From contig CANTUQ010000081.1 of NCBI GenBank assembly GCA_947683425.1, positions 7,684,501 to 7,748,500 of the forward strand: a DNA stretch of 64,000 nucleotides. Direction: 5' to 3'. Each line of letters begins with the position of its first letter. The stretch's first letter is position 1. The position numbers were made by a program, and so were the translations under genes. Positions 33,457 to 46,400 of this stretch are shown here, in pieces. The stretch comes from Excoecaria cochinchinensis (Eukaryota > Streptophyta > Magnoliopsida > Malpighiales > Euphorbiaceae). The notes under the pieces were generated by a model that saw nothing but the letters and a program-made list of their open reading frames with translations, was not told where the DNA came from and made no database searches.

Positions 33457-36400
33457 TTATCCAAGAATAGTATAAAATAAATGTGAAAATTACATTAAGA
33501 ATTCAACATAAATTAATTGAGCGATCTTCAAAAAGTAAATGATGAACACTACTTGTCAAAGTAGAAAATGCTTTGTATGTTTGACATAATTCAAAGTGTA
33601 AAAATGACATCAATTTTATAAGTTGCAGCACAAAGCATTTTGAGGAAGAAATATAAAATAACATTTGGTAAAAATATGGACAGAATTCATCTAAGAGTTA
33701 CAACAATCTTAATTAAAAAAAATAATAGACTTATAATTTCACACTTACATATCATAAAGAGAGCTGTAGAAAATATTAAAATACTATATAAATGTCTATA
33801 GTTACAGTTCTCTAGTAAGTGGTAGTTAGCTTTAAGTAAAAATTTATACATGTTTTTTTGTTATTAGAATAGTATGATTCTGGTGTATTATGCTTTGAAT
33901 TTGATCCAAATTAACAACAGAAGTGGATGAGCTTTTTTTTTTTTGTTAGTTTTTCATTTTGGTATGAGGTTGCGTTGCTGTTGTTTTGCTTCAGCAGGCC
34001 TGTGTTTTCCTGCTGCTCGAGTTGTTTTGGTTTGTTGGATATCTGTCCAGTTTTCTTGATTAATAAAAGTTCAGGTCATAAAAAAAATAAATAGAAAGGA
34101 CTGCAGCAGCATACAATCCAGGGAAAAGGACTAAAAAAGAACCTAGCAAAATAAATGACTCCATTTAATTGCATGAAATTATTTTGGTATAAGAATATTC
34201 AATGGTGTAATTAAAGCATGAAATATTAATTGAGGGGTTGATTGGTTAATATGTAAATTAAAGGGTTAATTATGAAATAAAGTAATGAAAGGAGGGGTTG
34301 ATTTAAGAGAATTAAAAAAAATGGGAGAGGTCAATGTGTAACATGCAAAACTAGGAGAGAATTTTATGTAACGTGCAATAATTTGGAAGGACCAACAAGG
34401 GAATTTTCCCTACTATTATAAAAGCTGAATTTTAGTTGAAAGAAAGAGAAAGAATTAAGAGTGGATAGAGTAACAGAGGGACGGCATTGCATTGTGGGAG
34501 CAGTGAGAAATTTTTTTTCATTCTTTACTTGATTTTTCAATCTCTCTAAGATTTATTGAAGAAAATCTCTTGCATGTTGGTTAATTAAGGACAAAGTAGT
34601 GTTGATCATCAAGGCAATGGCTTTAAAACTTAATTCTCATCATCATCTTCTTCTTCTTATATTGTTAAGGCCATTCCAATTTCTGAAATTACATAAGATA
34701 TATATCTGAAAAATTATAGAAGGAACATGGAGCTAATTAAGCCTATAAGTTATCCTAATATTTTTTTTGGAAATTTAATAAAGCTGTTGAATTCGGTTCT
34801 GGAACAGATTGTAGAAACTATTACATATCTCCTTGTATAGTGAATGAAATTCTATGAGGTTAATTTTTATGAAATATAGACTTCTAAACCTATAAGTTTC
34901 ATGAAGAAAGTAAAGCCTAATTCTGTTCTTAAGTTTGGTAAATTTTAGCTTAATTCCAGACCTATTGACAGCACTGTCAATAGGAACAGTATTTAGTAAA
35001 ATGTAAATATCTTGAGTTTTAGTGGTGATATTGAAATGATTTTTGATGTTCCAGAAACTGGAAAATAGGGGAACATGTTTGTAGAAGGACATTTTGCTAA
35101 AAATGACGTTTTCCAGATCAAAAATGGCATATAAGTGGGATTTAGAATTCTGCCTCTGTGCAGAATTCTAAACGCAGAATTTTAATATTTAATGTTAAAT
35201 GTTGTTATGTTCTCTAGGGATACAAGGAATATATATATTGAGCTTATGGACATGAATTGAATATATATATATATATTGAGATTATGAATATGAATTGAAT
35301 ATATATATTTAGCTTATGAATATGAACATTTAATGTTTAAATGTTGGTATGTTTACGAGGAATATACATTGAGATTATGATTATGAATTTTAATGTTTAA
35401 ATGTTGTTATATTTAAATGTATAATTACATGGGAATACATTGGTTTACATATAGCATGTAAAATGATTGATTGAAAAGCCATGTATATACATGTATGTTC
35501 AAACATATGTACATGGCTTGTTGAAGAGGGGTAAAGGTTATCTAAAGTATGCATTAATAACAAAAATAAATACAGAAAATAGAAACACCACAGCCACACC
35601 ACAAAAGCAAAGTTTAAGCAGAATAAAATCACGGAAAAGCTACTAATAGAAAAAAAAAAGACTCTTTGTTACCTTTATAAGTATATAAATGTGGTTGTCA
35701 GCTACTGTTATGCATCTTCTGCAGGTAATTTACAAAACGATTCAGCTTTGCTTCACTTGTGCATAATAATAAAAGCATTCCATTAGCAATTTAAAGATTA
35801 CTCAAATCCAAGTCATATATTTTTACTTAATAGCACTCTCAAATGCATAGTGCCATTTAGCAGATACACTTACAAATGTTTAAGCTCGAGAAGTAGTTAT
35901 TTAAGCTTTGGTAAAGGACGTCAGAACATGAATTAGTTTTTGCTAATTTGTTTATTTCAGTATGCTCAAAATTGACAATCCAAATAGACAATCGATAGAG
36001 TCTAATCATGAAATAAATAAAGCTAAACTTTATAATTCCAATCACAACTCAAAGCAGGAAAACAGAGCCACTCAAAAAGTCCTCAAACATTTCTACCCAG
36101 CCTAGGTAAAGGAAACAAGCATCACAAAGGGCTATGATGGCAACCAGAGGCAAGTTTAGTTAAAGACTTTTCGGCATTGAACCTACTTAAATTTCTAACT
36201 TCTTCTCGCATGTGAATACACTTACCCTAATTCTACCAAATCAACTCAATGAACAAAAAAACATAACAAAAGTATTCGAAAGGAAAAAAAACACAGAGAG
36301 AGAATCGATACAATATCCCTAGATATAATAAAATTCCTATATCAATTGTAATCCTAAATTTCCATATAAATAGAATAGGAATGCCTGAATAAAAAATATT

Positions 36401-36799
36401 AATATCTTAGTTTTCTTTACTGAATCACAATAAATTTAAAGGGCCAGAAAGGTAGACTACGTACCGCACTTCTCACAGTGGAAAAAGTTATCTTCACCCC
36501 CAACTCTGTGGATCACAGGTCACAATCAAATTTCAGGAATACAAGAACTTTGAAAAACACTGTTAAAGAGTGACGAAGGGAGATTGCGAGGATGGGTGTT
36601 AGAGCAGCAGTGGTGAATGGCCGGTGGGTATAACCTCGCCGTCGAGATGGCGAGGATGGGTGTTGGAGCGGCTCTGGAGAAAATTTGAAGACAAGGGCTG
36701 TTAACGAATAAGGGAACTCAGACAAATGGGGATTTTTTTGCCCTAAATTTTTTTATTATATATTTTATTAATATTAAATATAAAACATTTTATTAATAA
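33457..36799. other. Upstream non-coding part of the CACTA element
   Basis: 3.3 kb of AT-rich sequence between the transposase start and the subterminal repeats. A T-rich segment at 33925-34080 ends TTGATTAATAAAAGTTCAGG then A-rich sequence, possibly an old LINE 3' end (weak). (AT)n runs occur at 35220-35310. No ORF is convincing; exons of a second CACTA gene could be hidden here but I cannot show them. Confidence 0.45.
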
Positions 36800-37215
36800 T
36801 TACCGATGGCTTACAGACGAAAATAAACCGTAGCTAAAACTAAACCCCTTAGCCCTCAAAATTTTTCGCACTTAACTACCGACGGACAATAAATCCGTCG
36901 CAACTTCTGTCGGTAAACAAAAAATGCTTGTATTACCGACGGAAATTCCGTCACTACATGAATTAATTGAAAAAATATTTACCGACCGCAATAACCGTCG
37001 GCAAATCGGTTGCTATCAATTGGCGCCAACATTTCCCACCAATAATACCGACGAATTATTATTTCTGTCAGTAAGAATTTCGTCATTTATCAAATTGATT
37101 TTTTTACCTACGCATTATAGGTTTGGTCGGTAATCCGTCGATAATATATTACTTTTACCGATGGAATATATGACCATCGGTAAAATCTGTCAGTAAAATG
37201 CATTTTTTTGTAGTG
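36800..37215 (-). repeat. CACTA subterminal repeats and terminal inverted repeat
   Basis: About a dozen copies in both orientations of a motif near TACCGACGG (for example 36878-36885 and 36935-36942; inverted CCGTCGG near 36895, 36974 and 37135). The terminus is TTTTTTTGTAGTG (37203-37215). Subterminal motif arrays are the transposase binding region in En/Spm elements. Confidence 0.88.
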
Positions 37216-39146
37216 TTATTCTCACGGGATTTTCCGGGATTTTGTTAAGACTTCCTACATTTATCAAATATTTTCCAAATCTTATCAAAATCCTCTAAAT
37301 CTTTTTAAATATTTTTGAATATTAGATTTGATTTTGCGAATATTCTGGAAATCGATTCGGTTTTGATTTGATTTCAGAATTTTTTTCAAATTTAAATCTT
37401 AAATTTGAATTTATTTGAATTATCTTTTAAACTCTATAAATAGAGGATAAAACCTCATTATTCGGGGGGAAAATTCGAGGTTAGAAATTTTGGAAGAAAA
37501 CTAAATCTTAGCAGTTTTTCATAGAGATTTTATTTTTGCATTTTATAAAAGAATTCTCTTTCAAGATTTCTTCTTTCTCTCATTTTTTATGTCCGAATTA
37601 AGCTAATCCGAGGTAACGAAATCCATTCGTTTCTATCCGATTTAGCTATTGCCGACATTTAATTGCTGTCAAAATTTCGAGAAAGAAAAATATAATTTTC
37701 TTTTCTTGATTCATTTTCGAAATATGATTTTTGCAATAAAAAATCTCCTGAAATCACGCAATCACGGATCAGTCCTTGTAGAACTCGAGGAACCGAAATC
37801 ACTCAACGTTCACCTTTAAAGGTAAAATCCGAGGGTAAACATTCTGGATTTATCATTTCTGTAGTTTAATTATTTTACACTAATTTTATAAATAAAATTT
37901 TCATTTATTGAAAATCAAAATTAATTTTTTGAACTTTTTCGTTTTAATTTCAGAGTCAGGGGTGACCGACGGGTGGAAAAACCACCAACGGTCGTCGCTC
38001 ATGCGAACGACGGGTTGTCGATGGTTATTGCTTCCGCCCGCCGGTCAACCCAGGGACACCCATTGGTCACGAGTGTCGGGCCATCCCTGGGCCTTTTCTC
38101 CTCTATATCTCTTATTTCTCCTTTTTTACTTATTTTCTTATGGTTTTCATGGCTATTTCACATTTTTTTTATTGATATTTAACTTCTAGCATTTTATTTT
38201 ACTCTTAATTTTGACACTAACATGGTTTCCATTTTTTGTGAGTTTTATTTGACTATTTTTGGTGGATTTGGGATTATTAAATGATGGCTATTACAATGAT
38301 CTGAGGATCCTCACCCGGGTTCATTCTTCAACCTTATCCTTTTTTATCATTTTTATTTATTATTGTTGTAAATATTATTTTAATCCCGCTAAAATAAAAT
38401 GGCCAAATATTTTATAGTAATTGAATTGGGATTTTCATTACTAATTGAGGACCAATGTCCTATTTTTTAGCCAAATAAAATTGACATTTTAAAATTATTT
38501 TTAATAAATGTGCATGCGAGGACCAATGTCTTCTTCTTTAATGAATTTTTCGATTTGTGTATGATTCGCACGTTGTTTACAGAGGGCGTTGTATTCCGCC
38601 CCGATTTATGTTCATAATTTTTTATTTTACGCCCATTTACTGCTTTCCTTGTATGGATGACTTGAGCTTTAATTAATTGCATTGAATGAGAAATTGGATG
38701 AAATGATAAATTCAAAAATCAGTTATAATATTAATCAAGGTATGAATAAATGAGAAGTCTCGAACCTACTCTGGTCTTAGGCCCAACGAGGTTAGAGGAC
38801 CATCTCAATGTTCCATTGGGATGGGGTCTCCAAAATATCTCCTGTTGCCCACAAAAAGGCCCAATTTGCATAATCCTAGGCTCCACGAGGTTAGAGGATC
38901 ACTCCAAAATTATATTGGGGTAGAGCCTCCAAAATATCTCCGGCTTGCCCAAAATGGATGGATATGCACCGTCTTAGGCTCACTGAAGCTAGACGACCTT
39001 TCCCAATGTTCTATTGGGCGGCGACTGCAAGAAACCTCCTTGTTGCCCAATATAGACGCACTTTTAATCTCTTACAAGTTTTAAAGAACCTCTCTCGAAA
39101 GCCCTAAAAGTGGGTCTTCGGGGCGCCCCAATCGGCGCGCGTTACA
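37216..39146 (+). repeat. LTR X: partial Tat-type 5' LTR of the element D family, split by the CACTA element
   Basis: Nearly the same sequence as D's LTR from 47669 to 49611, including a TATA box (TATAAATAG, 37434-37442), GACCGACGGGTGG near 37963 and the blocks around CTAGGCTCCACGAGG. It ends GCGCGTTACA followed by GTGGC, the first bases of the primer site (TGGC, 39148-39151), after which homology stops. Its 5' part is on the far side of the CACTA element, outside the window. Confidence 0.85.
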
Positions 39147-39151
39147 GTGGC

Positions 39152-40726
39152 CAGAAGGCCAATCATGAGGGAAAAAGCGAAGGACTCGAGTCGTGCAGGT
39201 CGATACGACTCGTGTCGATGCTCCTCTACCTTGTCATGAGTCATGTCCTTGCACACAACTCGTAACAATGCTCTCCAACAGAGCACGAGTCATGCTAGCA
39301 TTCACGACTCGTGAAAAACTTCAAGATTCATGAATGCTTCACGCTTCCAAGCTGATTTGTGAGGAGCTTCACGAGTCGTGCATGCCGAAAGTTTCACGAC
39401 TCGTGCTGCCCTTCACGACTCAAAGCAACGTCCCTACACAGCGAGTACTGGACATGCAATTCTGTAGCGCTCGTGAAAACATCACGATCGCGACAGTGTC
39501 GGGTCTTCCATTCTCAGCCAAAAACGCAGAAAATACAGAATTCCAAAATCAAATCCCAACTTATCCAAATCAAATCAAACTTCAACTTACCTCAAATCAA
39601 ACCTTCCATCCATTATAAACAACATAAAACACAACTTTTACAACAACTAACACATTTAAATCATGAGTTAACATAATCAAAATTCTAACAATAGCAAACC
39701 CAGAAAATTGCAACAAAAACTCATCAAACCCAAACTTTTGCTTCAATAATGCCTCAATCAAGCATCACAACTTAAATCAAACAAAACCCATAACATTTAT
39801 ACTAACATGCACCTCATTGATCATCAAATTTCCAAAAAAATCAACCCAAGATACAAACCATGAAAATGCATCAAAACACATAAATTCCCAATCCTGTAAA
39901 TTCTAAGCTCCTAGTTGCAAGCTCCACTCCCACTTGCCTTCTCTTTTCCCTTGGGATCACGAGTAGGCACTTCCAAAACCAGGAAACCCAAGAAATCACA
40001 CAAACACAAAACCCTAGATTAAAAACACATTCTAACAAATCAAGAGAAGGAGGAAGAACAAGAGAAAGAAAGAACTCAACAAAACTTACCCAAAACAATC
40101 TCTTTGAGTTGATCAATTTCCACCGAACTCAGCCAAAGGAAGAGGGATCAAGATGGAGCAAATAGGAAGGGAAGAAGAGAAGGAGAAGAAGGCGTAAGGG
40201 AGAAAGAACGGGAGAGCTAGGGCAAAAATTCTGCTCTTCCTTTCTCTTTCCTTGCCTTTTATACCCCTCTCTAAATCCTTGCCACATGTCATCTTATAAT
40301 TGGTGGAACTTGACCACTCACACCCTAAACCCATGCATGACACTACACACAAGACTAACTCCACTAACACATACACTACTTCCCTCTATGCATGCACACT
40401 CTATCAAAGCCCACAAATCATGCATATAACCCACAAATAGATATTTATGTCAAATTCTCTTTTTAATCCTCAAACTCTTATAACCTCAAACATTGATATT
40501 CTTAATTTACTAATCCTTCACATTAGCCCACTAATTAATTCTTTATCATTTCAATCAAGTCCTAATTCCATCTTCACAATTTACTATTGGTCGCATTTAT
40601 CAAAACTTTAACATTAATTATTAAATTGTCCATTTAGCATACCAACACTTCAACTTGCACCACTTTGGTCACTACTCATCCTCAATACGCCTAATCCTTC
40701 TAGGGTACATTTCGGGGTTGTTACAT
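39152..40726 (-). repeat. LTR H: truncated chromovirus-like LTR
   Basis: On the minus strand it begins TGTAACAACCCCGAAATG, with a TATA box (TATAAAA, plus 40257-40263), pyrimidine/purine-rich leader sequence and a palindrome cluster built on TCACGACTCGTGA (39180-39425). It stops without the usual GGTGTTACA end. The break directly adjoins the primer-site stub of LTR X, so both elements lost sequence at one junction. Confidence 0.75.
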
Positions 40727-40898
40727 TAGGGGCAATCAACCTCTCGATCAGATGTATCAATCCTTGCATCAAAATCGGGTCACCCTGAGCTGGACCCAAT
40801 CCTTCAGCTCGAGGTCTCTCATGTGCAGGGCGATTAACTCTTGCTGGATTAACACTACCCGTTGTCTCACCTATCTCTTCGCTCGGATCAAACTCCAT
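40727..40898 (-). pseudogene. gag: Start of gag of element G, truncated
   Basis: 57 codons from ATG 40898 follow the primer site by about 95 bp. They contain a polar N-terminus and LMQGLIHLIERLIAPN. Chromovirus gag proteins commonly start this way. Cut by LTR H. Too short for a firm domain match. Confidence 0.6.
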
Positions 40899-42180
40899 CT
40901 AAACTATACACAAGACAACATCTGCATTAGGCCACAACTCTAGAAGACTCATACACATCTAAACACCTTATAGTCTAGAACCATCTACCTAAGCTCTGAT
41001 ACCACTAAATTGTAACACCCCAATACCCCTCGGAAGGAATACCGGGTTGCTACGCACACACTTAATGCATAATATAACACTCATGCACATACTGGAGCGG
41101 AAGCAATACAAAATATACATAAACACTTTATAAGCGGAAGCAATGATTAACAAAAACATACTTGTATTAATGAACACTTTAAAACGATATTCATATTACA
41201 AAAATATAAACATTCTTACATCACATGATCCAAAATATACATATAAACAATTACAAAGCATCTCCTTAGCATATACACTATACAAAAAGAATCTTAACAA
41301 AAAGCAAAAGCTTCACTCCAATCCTAGTGGCCAGCAGATGGACGACTCTCATAACCGAACCGAACCTGCATACCTACACGGATACAACACCCGTGCTAAG
41401 CGATAATGCTTAGTAGGGATATACAGATACAAAGGACTACACATACAGTCACAACAATACATAAGAATTATACAATCATACACACTAGTAACAATTAGCC
41501 ATAATCAAAGGCATAAACATAATATAAACATAATTATTGATAGCACAACTAAAACAATTACCTGTACCTTTCATGCCCAAATAATCACATACATTCTCAT
41601 AATACATAACACATGCCTTAGTCATAACATTATCATATACACTTGCTAAATCATGGTCTTATCTGAAGCATTGACATGAATGCTCAAAAACAATCAATCA
41701 ATCACTAAAGCAATAGCTTAGAAGTCAAATAACTAAAAAGGAAGCCTGAACTGTCATAAATTTATGGATACTGGTGCTGAAGATACTGATTGGACACAAC
41801 ATCTAACACACAAAAGATGTAAGTCTCAAATATACTTATACCCAAAGGTAACAGAAGAGACCAAAATCTCTAAACAAAAGACCCATACGAGTCTGCAGAT
41901 CAGCTGCGCAAAACCCTTTATAAGCATGCTTATCTATCCACTACCTTGACACTTCAGGCTCAACAAACACTCTAATCACAATATCACAAATTCAACCATT
42001 ACCTAAGTATTCAACCAAGAATGCATAAACATTTCCATTTATGTACTAGTCAAGCAAACCATCACATGGTTCATGCATATACATATAAGCTTAATATGCA
42101 TATACATTCATAATCAATGCAATGCTATACCCAAATAAGAAGAAAAGACTTAACTTACAACTCTGCACAGTGTCGCGCTC

Positions 42181-42426
42181 TCTACCCTTGTCGCGCTCGC
42201 GACATAACACAACACACACTAGTGTCGCACACGCGGGCCTCATCGCTCTCGCGATAGAATGCCAAAGTGGCTACTGTCGCACCCGCGACTAAGTTCGCGC
42301 TCGTGACAAGACTCGACACAAATCGGCCATGCGCGAGAACGCTCAGCAAGCTCGGCAATGCTCGACAGGCAGACCTCATGAAGGAGTGTTCTGTCGTGCT
42401 TGCGACCCCTGTCGCGCTCATGACAG
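42181..42426. repeat. Palindrome cluster in the LTR of element G
   Basis: Related to that of the solo LTR: TTGTCGCGCTCGCGACA near 42189-42205, ATCGCTCTCGCGAT near 42242 and CTGTCGCGCTCATGACAG at 42409-42426, with intervening GCGAGA/TCGCGC fragments. It lies about 1.0-1.3 kb from the LTR start. Confidence 0.8.
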
Positions 42427-43435
42427 AACCAAACTAAGTGTTCAACTCTAAGAAACACAAACCGTTCAAGCACACACTTCATAAACAAACTCAAAACTCA
42501 CATGCATAACCTTCAGAATCATACCAATAGCACTTCTAAACACTACTTCATGATTAAACTCAATTAATTACTAATATCAATCAAAATAGCAAAATAGACA
42601 TAAAGATCATGTCGAGTGTTCTACATCCCAAAATCTATATGTTTACCACATGCAATGCTAACTAAGACCCTCAATTGAACAATAGCACTACTTCAAGCAT
42701 ACCAATTTACCAATAATTCAAACATGCATCAACAACATAACATATCAACAAACTCAAAATGCATAAGCAATCCATTATCAAGGCATATTATCCCAACCTC
42801 TAGAATGCAGCTCAAGACTCTACTCTTTAAGATCACACCTTCTCCTTGCCCTTCTCTTTCCTTCTATCAACAGCTTCTTACATAATCCAAGAACACACAG
42901 ACTTAATCCAAATTCAAGCAACTCAAGACCAAGAATAGAAAATGAGTAGAAGAAGATCATAACAAATTCTTAACCTCTCTTACCTTCAAATCTCTTGTTA
43001 AACCACCTAAACACATCCAATTGCAGAAATTAAACCTATCTTGAAGAATCATGAACCGAAAATGAAGAAAGGAGGAAGAGAGGAGAAACCATAAGGGAGA
43101 GAGTGAGGGTGAGTGAAAAATCTGGTTGTAGGTGGTAATGAGACAGATTTTCCCACTAAATTTCTATTTATTACATGTGGTTGCCTAGGTGGCATGCCCA
43201 CAACATAACACATGTCCCAAATCTGCCACATGTCCCACTCAACCAAAGTTTCCCACTTACTCTTTATCTCAATTTCCTTTTAGTCCATCCACTCAACTTC
43301 TTTCTTCACAAACTTAAATTCTCTTTTCAATTGTGTCCTTAATAACTCATAAATTCACTCTTAGTCTAATTCTTTTGTACCCTTACAATATAATTATACC
43401 ATAAATCCTACTAGGGTATAATGCGAGTTGTTACA

Positions 43436-46400
43436 TGTGCCATCTACACTGATGAATTGGTAGATAGCTTTTGGATCATTCTTTGGTCCTTCTCAGTGGC
43501 TTCCTCTGGAAATATTGACCTTTTTAAATAATTATGAATATCATAGTACCATCCCATCAGCAACCTCTACATCCATCACTTGCTCGATTTCAAAATAAGG
43601 ATTTTCGAACTAGAGATCAGAACGGGTCTCATAACAACTCCTGCGGGATTATCCCACATGGCCACTAAAGTCGTGAGAGCATCAGCCAATTGATTCTCAT
43701 CCCTAGGGACAAAGCGAAAAGTGCAAGTCTCAAACTAGCTACTCAACATTCTTAAGTACTTCACATACGGCAATAGCCTTTATTCTTTAACTGACCACTC
43801 CCCTTTGATCTGATGGATTACTAATGACGAATCTCCAAAGACTTTTGCAGTCTTTGCCCCCAGAGCTAGTAGTGCTTCCAACCCGAAAATGCAACATTCA
43901 TATTCGACTTCATTATTGGTAGCCATATACCTCAACTTCTTGCCTAACAGTAGCGTCTCAATATTCAGGGTCGTAAGAATAATCCCTGCTCCTGCCCCTT
44001 TACTGTTAACTGCCCCATCGAAAAACATCTGCCACCCTTGTACTACTATGGCCATGACATCTTTATATGGGAAATTGTATTCAAACTGGTCTCCTTCAAT
44101 ATGATGTTTAGCTAAAAACTCGGCTACAGCCTTTTCCTTAATGGTTTTCCTAGTGATGTATTCTACATTAAATTATTGTAATAGTAACAACCACCTTCCC
44201 CTTTTTCCAAATAAAGAGGGCGCTTCCTGAAGGTACCTGAGTGGATTATGTTTGGCAACCGCCTGTACACTGAAGTAATAAAAGTAGTGTCGCAACTTTT
44301 TAGAGGCCCAGATTACTGCTAAGCAAATTTTTTCTGCTTTAACATATTTGGCTTCATACGGCAGGAATTTCTTGCTAAGATAATAAACGGCAAACTCCAC
44401 TCCAAATTCATCATCCTGAGCCATCATGGCACCCACTGAACTATCTTCTATTGCTAGGTATAGGATTAGAGGTTTGGTAGGACGCGTTGGCCTTAAGACT
44501 GGCGGATTTAGAAGATAATCACTAATAGTATCAAAGGCCACTTGACAATTACTATTCCACACAACCGGTTGATTCTTCCTGAGCAGCTTGAAGATCGGCT
44601 CACATGCCGAAGCTAGCCTGGCAATAAACTGGCTGATGTATTGAAATTTTCTCAGGAAACTTCTAACTTCCTTCTCTTTTTGAGGCACCAGTATCTCTCT
44701 AATTGCCCTAACCTTATTAGGATCCACTTCAATTCCTCTTTGACTTACCACATGGCCTAACAACTTACTCGATGTAACTTCGAAAATGCATTTCTTGGGA
44801 TTGAGGTGCAGATTATACTTATTGATCCTTTGAAAGAACTTTTCCAAAGCGTCGAAGTGACCTTCTTTGGTAGTCGACTTGATCATCATGTCGTCTACAT
44901 ACACCTCCACTTCCTTGTGGATCAAGTCATCAAGAATCTTAGTGGCCATTCTTTGATATGTTGCTCCTACGTTCTTTAACCCAAAAGGCATGACTTTATA
45001 GGCAAATGTACCCCACTCAGTGATCAAAGCTATCTTAATTCGATCTACAATCTTGTTAAGGATTTGTTTGTAGCCTATATAGCCATCCACAAAACTATAC
45101 ATCATGCAAGTAGCTGCACTATCTATCAGCACATCAATATGAGGCAGAGGGAAATCATCTTTCGAGCAAACTTTATTCAGATCTCGGTAGTCCACACACA
45201 CTCAAACTCTCCCATCTTTTTTAGCTACATGAACCACATTAGCCAACCAGGTCGGGTATTGAATCTCTATTGGGAATTTAGCATCAATCTGCTTATGGAT
45301 CTCTTATTTCACCTTTTGAGCCCATTCTGGCCTAAGTCTTTTGAGCTTTTGCTTGATTGGTTTACACTCTGGGTAAGTTGGGTAAGTTGGAATGGCATGT
45401 TCAGCAACGTCTCGATCAATTTCCGGCATGTCTTCGTAGGTCCAGGCAAAGAAATTCTCATATTTTTTTAAGATTCTCTCAAATTTTAACCTCTTCTCAG
45501 GAGTTATGTCCGATGCTATCAAAATTTCCTTTGGGTTCTCCAAAGTTCCGTGATTAAATACAGTTTTATCAGTTAAATTAAAGTAAAAAATGAATGCATC
45601 ATGTTTATGATCATGTGAAATGAAATTATCAGAAACATCACACAAGTAAGTAAAGTTATTCATCTCATTGATATAATTAGAATCATTAACATTGTCATTA
45701 TTAAAAAGTTCTGGAGTAAAATGAAGATCTAAATAACTACTATCTTCACTCTCTCCCGATGCAGATTTGCAGCCGACTATTCACTAGCTTTTTGGCTTTG
45801 TGGAGGTTTTTCAACTACCTCTGATGAAATCCTCAAGTCTTGGATCTTCAAATATGGCTCTGGTGCTTCAACCCCTATTTTCTCTTTCCCTTTCAACTTA
45901 GTGGCTAGCAGCTTGTTCGTGACAATCTCTTCTAGCCCATCCCTGTCCTAGATACTGTATTGGGTCATGATCTCTTCATCCTATAAGTCCTCTACGGATC
46001 TGACAACTCCAATGTCCCAGTTGAATACATCATTGAAGATTTCTAACCCTGGTATAATCTTTCCACCTACCGACTGAGGCTCGGCTTCTCCAGTGTAAGC
46101 ACAGACTGAGGATGCGGGTACAAAACTCTCTGTAATATGAGGGATCTTATTTGAAATCTTCTTATTCTTGCCACTCTTACCTTTATTTCCCAAACCTTTC
46201 CAATCCTTCTGACTCTTTGTAGTGACAGCCGACTGTAGCCCTTGCAAGTTCTTACCTAAACTAGCTCTTAGGAGGAAGTGCATCTTCTTCATCATATTCA
46301 CTACTTGGGGGCTATCGACTGAACCCCCTTCCTCTTCAATTACTGAAATATGGAAGCCATTGAATGGCTGGTTAGAGATTCCCTAAGGCAGACACTTGGT

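Larger units (their letters stand above)
27768..37215 (-). mobile_element. CACTA (En/Spm) DNA transposon, 5' portion, interrupted
   Basis: On the minus strand the terminus is CACTACAAAAAAATGC (37215 inward). Subterminal repeats of ACCGACGG type follow (36800-37200), then the TNP2 transposase gene (33456 to 27768). A solo LTR (30875-33408) and element C interrupt it. After the terminus the flank reads TTATTCTCACGGG; element D's LTR has the uninterrupted version at 47668, so the expected 3-bp duplication is TTA. The other terminus is left of the window. Confidence 0.9.
40727..43435 (-). mobile_element. Element G: chromovirus-like retrotransposon, 5' LTR plus start of gag only
   Basis: 5' LTR 43435-41011 (TGTAACAACTCGC ... 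GGGGTGTTACA). A primer site TGGTATCAGAGC (plus 40993-41004), the usual tRNA-Met-type site, follows, then a leader and gag start (ATG at 40898, MEFDPSEEIGETTG, open to 40727). LTR H begins there. There is no purine tract before H, so H looks like a separate insertion into gag rather than G's own 3' LTR. G interrupts F at 43436. Confidence 0.82.

Noticed and set aside
33925..34090. LINE 3' end (TTGATTAATAAAAGTTCAGG then A-rich)
   Set aside because: Only a short 3'-tail-like stretch with no coding part and no clear target duplication; noted as a weak possibility only.
38821..39084. Plus-strand ORF in LTR X (also at 49283-49546 in D's LTR)
   Set aside because: Lies in the conserved non-coding 3' part of Tat LTRs, built of repeated phrases such as CTAGGCTCCACGAGG; no domain.
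40727..41010. G plus H as a single element with internal deletion
   Set aside because: H's start differs strongly from G's, and no polypurine tract precedes H, so H is more likely a separate insertion into G's gag; not fully excluded.
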